Under the pieces are notes generated by a model that did no database searches, was not told the DNA's origin, and was given only the letters and a program-made list of their open reading frames with translations. The translations under genes and the position numbers were made by a program. 36,901 bases of DNA from Chitinophagales bacterium (GTDB taxonomy: Bacteria; Bacteroidota; Bacteroidia; Chitinophagales; UBA2359), in assembly GCA_020629205.1 (NCBI GenBank), contig JAHDDV010000013.1, forward strand, positions 1-36,901. Direction: 5' to 3'. Of the stretch, positions 34,101 to 36,901 are shown one piece after another. Positions within the stretch are counted from its first letter, which is position 1; every line of letters starts with the position of its first letter.

Positions 34101-36831
34101 GCCCAACGATGACTTCTGCGGAACAGATACCTTTACCTATACCATCACCGACGAATTTGGAAACACAGATACAGCAACAGTGACAGTCGACGTTGCCTGT
34201 GACACAAACCAGGGACCAGACGCTGTAGACGATATGGTATCAACCACAGTAGATACCCCAGTGACGATTACGCCACTGGACAATGATACTGATCCAGATG
34301 GAGATGACTTCAGCATTTGCGGCTTTACGCAACCACAAAATGGTACCGTCGTGCAGCTAGGAGAAGAGTTTATCTATGAACCAAATCCTGGATTCGAAGG
34401 TACAGATAGCTTTACCTATACCATCTGCGATGAAGACGGAAATGAAGACACAGCAACTGTATATATCGATGTGGAAGGCCCCGGCTGTTTGCCAGAGATG
34501 ATTACAATCTGTACAGAGCCACTGCAAGCCACCTACATATGTCCTGAGTTCTGCCTACTGGGTGATGACTTCGAAATCACCAGTGTTAGCACCTCCTACA
34601 ACTGTGGTGTCGAAATCGAAGATGGTTGTCTGATTTTTACCTCTGTGCCCGGAATTATACCTGGCTTTGTTTATGAGGTGGATCTCATCGCTTGTAACGA
34701 TACGCAGTGTGAAGCTGTAGAAATCTTTATTCAAGTTGGAAACTGCAACGGTAATACATCCCCTGTAGCAGTCAGCGATCAATACGAAACCAATTGGTCG
34801 ACGCCGATAGTGGTGGATGTCTTAAACAATGATTACGATCCCGATGGGGGTGACATCACCGTATGTGATTATTTCCAGCCAACTCACGGATCTTTGACGA
34901 TGGTCAATGGTCAGCTGATCTACACTCCTTTGGAAGGTTATACCGGAGTTGATCACTTCTCCTATCAGATATGTGATGAAGACGGTGGTATCGATCTCGC
35001 GATCGTCACGGTCACCATCGGAGAACCTGGTGCCTGTGAAGCCGTTACCAGCGTCATGGTCCCGGATATCTACAAAGTCTGTGCTGGCGGTTTTATCAAA
35101 GCCCTGCAAACACAGCCTGCTACGATTCCTTCAGGATACCAGATTATATACCTTTTGACCACTACGAACAATCTCGAAATTCAGCAGATTTCCAATACCC
35201 CGACCTTCGGACCAATGCAAACAGCTGAGTACTATACAATTCATAGCCTTGTTTACAATCCGGCTACAGTGGATATCACTCAGATTACCTTCGGTTCTAC
35301 CACCGTTTACGAAATCAACAGCTTGCTTGTACAGGGTGGGGGAGAGGTTTGTGCTTCCCTATCTATGGCTGGTGCAGAATTTAAAGTTGTAAACTGCAAC
35401 GAAGCTCCAGTAGCGGTCAATGACTTATTTAGTACCGTTGCCAACTCAAGTATTTCCTTCTCACCGCTTGAAAATGATTTGGATTCAGAAGGCGAAGAGC
35501 TGACCATCTGTTACAATTCTGACCCAGTCAACGGTTCTCTACAAGTGGTCAATAATGAAATGACTTATACACCAAACCCGGGCTTCTTTGGAGTCGAGAC
35601 TATCTTATACAATGCATGTGATGAGTTTGGGAATTACGGCCAGGCAACCATTACCATTATGGTGCAAGAGGGAGACTGTGCCAATCCGGTGCTGTCCGAT
35701 TGCACAGAGCCACTTCAAACGATTTTGATCTGCCCACAATTCTGTCAGCTTACTGGCGACTACACAGTTACCGATATCCAACATAGTTACAATGGCAATA
35801 TCGAGCTCGAAGGTGGCTGCATTCTTTACACATCATTGCCTGGTTACAGTGGCTTCGAACAGTTGATCATCACAGCTTGCGACGATCAGCAATGCGATGC
35901 CACTACTGTTTACCTCACCGTGTCCGCAGATTGTGGTTCTGTTCCCAATAGCGCCCCCGTCGTAGCAAGTGAATATTACACCACTACATCAGGACAACCA
36001 ATATTCATAGATGTGCTGGAAAATGTGAATGATCCTGAAGGAGCTGAGCTTCTCCTGCAATCTGTAGGGAATTCAACCAATGGGACTGTCACAATTAACG
36101 AAGGTGGTGTCAACTATACACCTGGCGCCAGCTTTACAGGTATCGATCAGTTTAGCTATACAGTCTGCGATGCGATAGGGGCATGCACTACTGGAATTAT
36201 AATTGTGGAAGTCTTAGGCGAAAATCAAAACGCATCCGAAGATGCCAGCGATTGTGCGCCGCTTCCAATCTGCACCTCTGTGATGACACCAACACTCATT
36301 TGTGTCGACTTCTGCAATGTTTCAGACGCAGAGATCATTTCAGTACAGACCCTTTTCACCTGCAGTATTCAAAACATCTCTGACAATTGCTTTACTTATA
36401 CCGGCTTGCCAGCATTCTCTGGAGAGGAGCTCCTAACCATTGAAGGTTGCAACGATCTAGGAGCTTGCGAGACTGTAGAGATTTCACTCACCGTGGGAGA
36501 TTGCGATGCTGATGGATTCATCGTTGATGAAGATCATGAAACTCGAAAAAGTCAAAAGGGAAACTGTGAGGTCAAAGCATTGGTTCAACAAAATTCAGGC
36601 TTTGGAAGAGCAAGTCTGCTAAGCTTCCAAGACTATGAAGACTGCTTTGAACTGCCAAACCTACGGCTGGAAATCTACTCTATGGAGGGAATCTTAGTGC
36701 ATACTGCCAATCAGGAAGATGCCGTCCATTGGAACGGTATGATTCAGGGCAAAATGGCCCATAATGGTCTATATGTTTTCAGATTGTTGAATAATGGTGA
36801 AGCAATTTCAAGTGGCCAGCTAATCAAGTAG
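25102..36831 (+). CDS. Giant SprB/SdrD-B/Ig-like repeat surface protein with diverged sorting domain
   Basis: This protein of about 3909 residues is probably surface exposed. Order: signal peptide (MKRFLPRICMLIFCFVSTT...FAQ); SdrD-B-like domain (about 26-120); a propeller-like region (about 126-586) with TGLGDMDISTDGNTLYVLNL and WALKYYAGSLYLGMVC; a second SdrD-B domain with ADSNANGIQDAGE (about 587-711); SprB repeats (about 713-2733; four divergent, then 21 canonical); two more SdrD-B domains with DLNGNGVQDPGE and DLNGNGIQDPED (about 2735-2943); five Ig-like repeats alternating with three Cys-rich modules (about 3128-3217, 3526-3612, 3716-3803) and one YLLT-type module (about 3310-3431); and a C-terminal domain (about 3833-3909). 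That last domain has LRLEIYSMEG, WNGMIQGKM and NGLYVFRLL but no SPNGDG. Possible starts are 25063 (TTG), 25084 (ATG) and 25102 (ATG); the last is chosen because it opens directly on the signal peptide. Adhesion or a filament role is inference. Confidence 0.92.
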   Translation: MKRFLPRICMLIFCFVSTTPMLFAQISGTVFADLDASGSQTSNEPGQSGVSVLAYDAANQEVASTSSAADGTYSLDLPSGAYRLVFSNLQGAYPGPAGNDSGSSVRFINSPASNIDFGVMRPEQFCEANPTIVIPCYVNGDPLLTEGVEPGDQSALADVLVSTTFNATGESPLPGHIAVGEQMGAVWGLAYQRQSQQLFSAAVVKRHTGLGPLGTGGIYMTDFSATNPGTQSFVDLNTLGINTGVDPHQGLTGNKTEASADAQTFGEVAKTGLGDMDISTDGNTLYVLNLNQREIVALEIGNPPATPSLAQVSTFAIPNPGCSNGDYRPWALKYYAGSLYLGMVCSAETSQSAADLTGIIYQMDPASGAFSEVLSFPLDYDKGCTDLNFGCTWNPWTDNIADLVIEGTNRLVLPQPMISDIEFDINGNMLIGMMDRTGHQTGRANLVPGVFGLYNGFAAGDLLKAYNDNGTYILESNAQVGPDTGCGVDGGHGPGGGEFFCEDNWNEDLHEEVVVGGLAYLAGTNEVVSSVFDPLDQFLFSGGLHWYDNATGTQTDGYMLYQNNDPGTQGKATGIGDVELLCGIPDIQIGNRVWADSNANGIQDAGELGLAAVEVMLLDQNGAMITSTTTNAQGEYIFDGLQPFTTYIVKVETGSNVNNLPPSMANNAAGPQADLIDSDGVTGEILNAVSATITTGEDGANDHSVDFGFVYNECANLSIMVAVTCEQTVEGGDGMAVVTITGAVEPVMIQWSNGQTTETATGLSAPLEYSVMVTDAANCSATYDFNMCAADCDLELEIQSVTDVSCNGENDASAALNASGSGSDMLGYVWLRDGTNIGEIGPNASGLAAGEYVVTATNIAGCEAQVSFTIDNPNELTAVTCDAEASTSATSADGSLTVFVTGGTAPYTYNLDGEISTTGTFTGLAPGNYTINVSDTNDCVLQTSCTVPGPDCNLSIAVFPMDTEGCQEDNGSLQINFQGADGPVDIYYTINSGAEQLVESAVSNNPYTISNLGAANYSVRVATASCEASTESPVSISGAEPSVSYVSVEAMGGSCEDENGSITIIANGNAPLSYSVNGGSTFQTSNVFDNLPAGDYQVVVADVNGCELPYGETVSVSGEAAGLSVSNVQVQHVFCAGDADGKITLSISGGTPPYELSSDGGQTFQLSDNFNNLEAGYYELVVMDATGCQISAGFAEVEGPAVPLEVLDVTVTDVDCFGGGNGTLTVIATGGTEPYEYSLDAGDHFLDVSFVENLGMGTYDILVRDANYCTATWPVTVQIGGDPMMISDVIFEDVPCGGSATTTMTIEASGGFGDLLYSIDEGNTYQTSNVFDDVSAGSYLVYIKDQNDCPLAFGPPVIVGGGDENFRIANVSYTQVLCTGANDASITITGDGGVPPYMFSIDNGETYQESNLFENLEPGIYMAVLEDANGCMTGYDELIEITEPPIPLQVMTLDKDNVSCPGEQDGLIHVSAIGGIEPYSFSINGGNTFEDSGIFENLAGGDYIVIINDANGCSITFEDAVVIEEAPELMIGEVQSEDARCQGEFNGSIVIFAAGGTGQLLYSIDGGAIYQTSGTFQNLPAGDYEIIVKDENDCIANYNSTVSIAEAPELLMTYVSTDVTNCDGNNGTISVEASGGLPPYQYTIDNRETFQDTGEYTGLEAGVYIVDIVDANGCSVEDEAVVINDPADFEIVFVDYEDLSLCGADDGWLTIYTSGGELPLEFSIDGGQTYSLGNEFTNLPIGDYEIHVKDALGCSKMGGLITITGPTDINIIDIDTSDPTCFDADNGSIIITAEGGDFPLEYSIDGGQSHQYSNVFENVAPGDYQIIVRSGFSCSTDGPALTLTAPPAIEVMSTIGRNISCNGDSDGQITILAGGGATQLYYSIDNGEIFSTGNTFSNLQPGIYQLLVRDENGCFADYSEVIEISEPAQLEVIVEETNPTTCGGSDGQIEINVVGGTPGYSYSIDGGAHFAQESIISGLIAGTYSVVVRDQNGCHFFDTDLTILEEPEEIHIVAVLAEDVDCQGGDNGSISIYAAGGTGVLLYSVDGGLNYSTDNVFEGLAIGQYDVVVSDQAQCAVEYPTPIVIGDPTSSIVIASVTSTNVNCYGENSGTITIEASGGTGSLGYSIDGGITFHIVQNEFTNLEAGLYSVVVRDANACTTTWNQIINLAQPEDLLLTVASQTDIPCHDMDTGEIVLNVIGGVPPYQYSIDDGLTYQDSPVFTGLAEGIYYAETLDANACNFGEPTPVSIVAPLQLQVLDVMTANQQCAGGDSGTIEIIAGGGFGDISYSIDGGATFTTSPVFNNLAAGTYNVIVRDENNCTDQEDNINLQAAETLEIASLFVEDITDCDQANGAISFVATGGTGAIQYSIDGGSSLSFEPTFTGLAAGTYQPLIVDENGCTSQASLTTIEGINPVEFVDVLSTATSVCGGNDGQITILAQAGSSNLEYSIDGGQTYSTSSAFSNLAEGAYNIMVRDDNNCTTAYGNPIVVTSPPTIFVSNVTTTDASCANANNGQLEISAAGGTTTLEYSIDGGISWQLSNIFDDLAVGAYSIMVRSGNDCMIVHDEEATIQEPSEILVPQVDITEATCSSSADGAIAIFAIGGTGSLSYSIDDGANFSLSSSFTGLPAGAYQVVVQDETGCQSTQTAVSLTGEAAPNITALVAQPACGQTKGQIQMSVDGDNGPYYYSIDFGNNYQLDPNILVDPGSYTVWVRDQNGCVHQLEIGAIDIELADNCASIGDTVFEDLNGNGVQDPGEPGIPGVVVVLYDQDNNLIGTQTTDENGNYLFDNLAPNTYTVDLNDATLPNGFELSTPGQFVVDLSEGEQYLDADFGIYDPSCIEGFVFFDLNGNGIQDPEDVAYIGELVAQPGGGATVNLLDADGNLISTTITSDGTYEFCGLAPGQYTVELIAPDGTEITTGGSSTVTVQSGENTTVDFGLAPINTLIANDDSASTDFETPITIVVTGNDLDPNGDDFTITDYTQPQNGTVSENEDGTLTYTPNDDFCGTDTFTYTITDEFGNTDTATVTVDVACDTNQGPDAVDDMVSTTVDTPVTITPLDNDTDPDGDDFSICGFTQPQNGTVVQLGEEFIYEPNPGFEGTDSFTYTICDEDGNEDTATVYIDVEGPGCLPEMITICTEPLQATYICPEFCLLGDDFEITSVSTSYNCGVEIEDGCLIFTSVPGIIPGFVYEVDLIACNDTQCEAVEIFIQVGNCNGNTSPVAVSDQYETNWSTPIVVDVLNNDYDPDGGDITVCDYFQPTHGSLTMVNGQLIYTPLEGYTGVDHFSYQICDEDGGIDLAIVTVTIGEPGACEAVTSVMVPDIYKVCAGGFIKALQTQPATIPSGYQIIYLLTTTNNLEIQQISNTPTFGPMQTAEYYTIHSLVYNPATVDITQITFGSTTVYEINSLLVQGGGEVCASLSMAGAEFKVVNCNEAPVAVNDLFSTVANSSISFSPLENDLDSEGEELTICYNSDPVNGSLQVVNNEMTYTPNPGFFGVETILYNACDEFGNYGQATITIMVQEGDCANPVLSDCTEPLQTILICPQFCQLTGDYTVTDIQHSYNGNIELEGGCILYTSLPGYSGFEQLIITACDDQQCDATTVYLTVSADCGSVPNSAPVVASEYYTTTSGQPIFIDVLENVNDPEGAELLLQSVGNSTNGTVTINEGGVNYTPGASFTGIDQFSYTVCDAIGACTTGIIIVEVLGENQNASEDASDCAPLPICTSVMTPTLICVDFCNVSDAEIISVQTLFTCSIQNISDNCFTYTGLPAFSGEELLTIEGCNDLGACETVEISLTVGDCDADGFIVDEDHETRKSQKGNCEVKALVQQNSGFGRASLLSFQDYEDCFELPNLRLEIYSMEGILVHTANQEDAVHWNGMIQGKMAHNGLYVFRLLNNGEAISSGQLIK
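27240..33300 (+). repeat. SprB repeat array, second giant gene
   Basis: Four diverged units (27240 to about 28210; cores such as IQWSNGQTTE and YNLDGEIS) are followed by 21 canonical units with YSIDGG-like cores and C-x-G-x-(N/D/S)-G...I...A.GG starts. The unit is about 80 residues. The last unit ends at the IGDTVFEDLNGNG SdrD-B domain. Unit-to-unit drift is considerable, so this is not a recent perfect amplification. Confidence 0.85.
33940..36510 (+). repeat. Ig-like repeats alternating with Cys-rich modules, second giant gene
   Basis: Five VLxND-type Ig-like units alternate with Cys-rich modules beginning near 34485, 35678 and 36249, each having CT..(L/M)...(I)C..FC. One different module (about 35032-35395; GYQIIYLLTTTNN...YTIHSLVYNPATVDI) comes between. 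The regular alternation differs from the first giant protein, where the Ig-like units run in longer blocks. Confidence 0.8.
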
Positions 36832-36901
36832 ATTCTACAACATACCAGTGCTGCGTAAACAAAGTTCGTAACACCTTTGAGGAGCTTATCTTTTTGTCAG
36901 A

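Noticed and set aside
36832-36901. Final 70 bases searched for a terminator or a new gene start
   Set aside because: No stem-loop with a T tract and no start with coding potential was seen.

Overview
The window looks like a chromosomal segment of a Bacteroidota bacterium, most plausibly a marine Saprospiria/Lewinella-like lineage. The lineage below phylum is inference. The phylum call rests on type IX secretion (T9SS) C-terminal sorting domains, SprB repeats, a TonB-dependent receptor with a carboxypeptidase-regulatory-like N-terminal domain, Bacteroidota-type -7 boxes (TAnnTTTG), and few strong Shine-Dalgarno sites.

Layout. (1) 1-1658: part of a dispersed repeat, a terminator, and a secreted T9SS protein on the minus strand. 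(2) 1863-3671: an acyl-CoA dehydrogenase, followed by a full copy of the same repeat. (3) 4102-8605: a three-gene operon made of a TonB-dependent receptor with an N-terminal heavy-metal (HMA-like) domain, a small secreted helical protein, and a lipoprotein formylglycine-generating enzyme (FGE) that keeps both copper-binding cysteines. A leader hairpin precedes it and a strong intrinsic terminator closes it. (4) 8753-8910: a MITE-like inverted repeat. (5) 9056-11753: truC (plus strand) converging on a small T9SS protein and serS (minus strand), with another copy of the dispersed repeat between them. (6) 11754-12934: about 1.2 kb without a confident gene, holding a terminator, a possible small RNA, a -7 box and a perfect 16-bp palindrome. 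(7) 12935-24103 and 25102-36831: two consecutive giant surface-protein genes (about 3722 and 3909 residues) built from SprB repeats, SdrD-B-like domains, Ig/cadherin-like 'VLxND' repeats and a Cys-rich module that looks undescribed. They fill two thirds of the window.

How the parts fit. The metal operon is internally coherent: a copper-type HMA motif on an outer-membrane receptor sits beside an FGE, whose aerobic form uses copper. The two giant proteins are probably T9SS-exported adhesins or gliding-type filaments. The first has an intact type B (CHU_C-like) sorting domain. The second has a diverged one lacking the SPNGDG segment. No SprF/PorP-like partner gene lies beside them within the window.

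The least expected non-coding signal is a family of about 205-bp GC-rich repeats, in three full copies and one cut by the window edge. Each lies just 3' of a gene, in the same orientation relative to that gene, and begins with GGAGC directly after a T tract.
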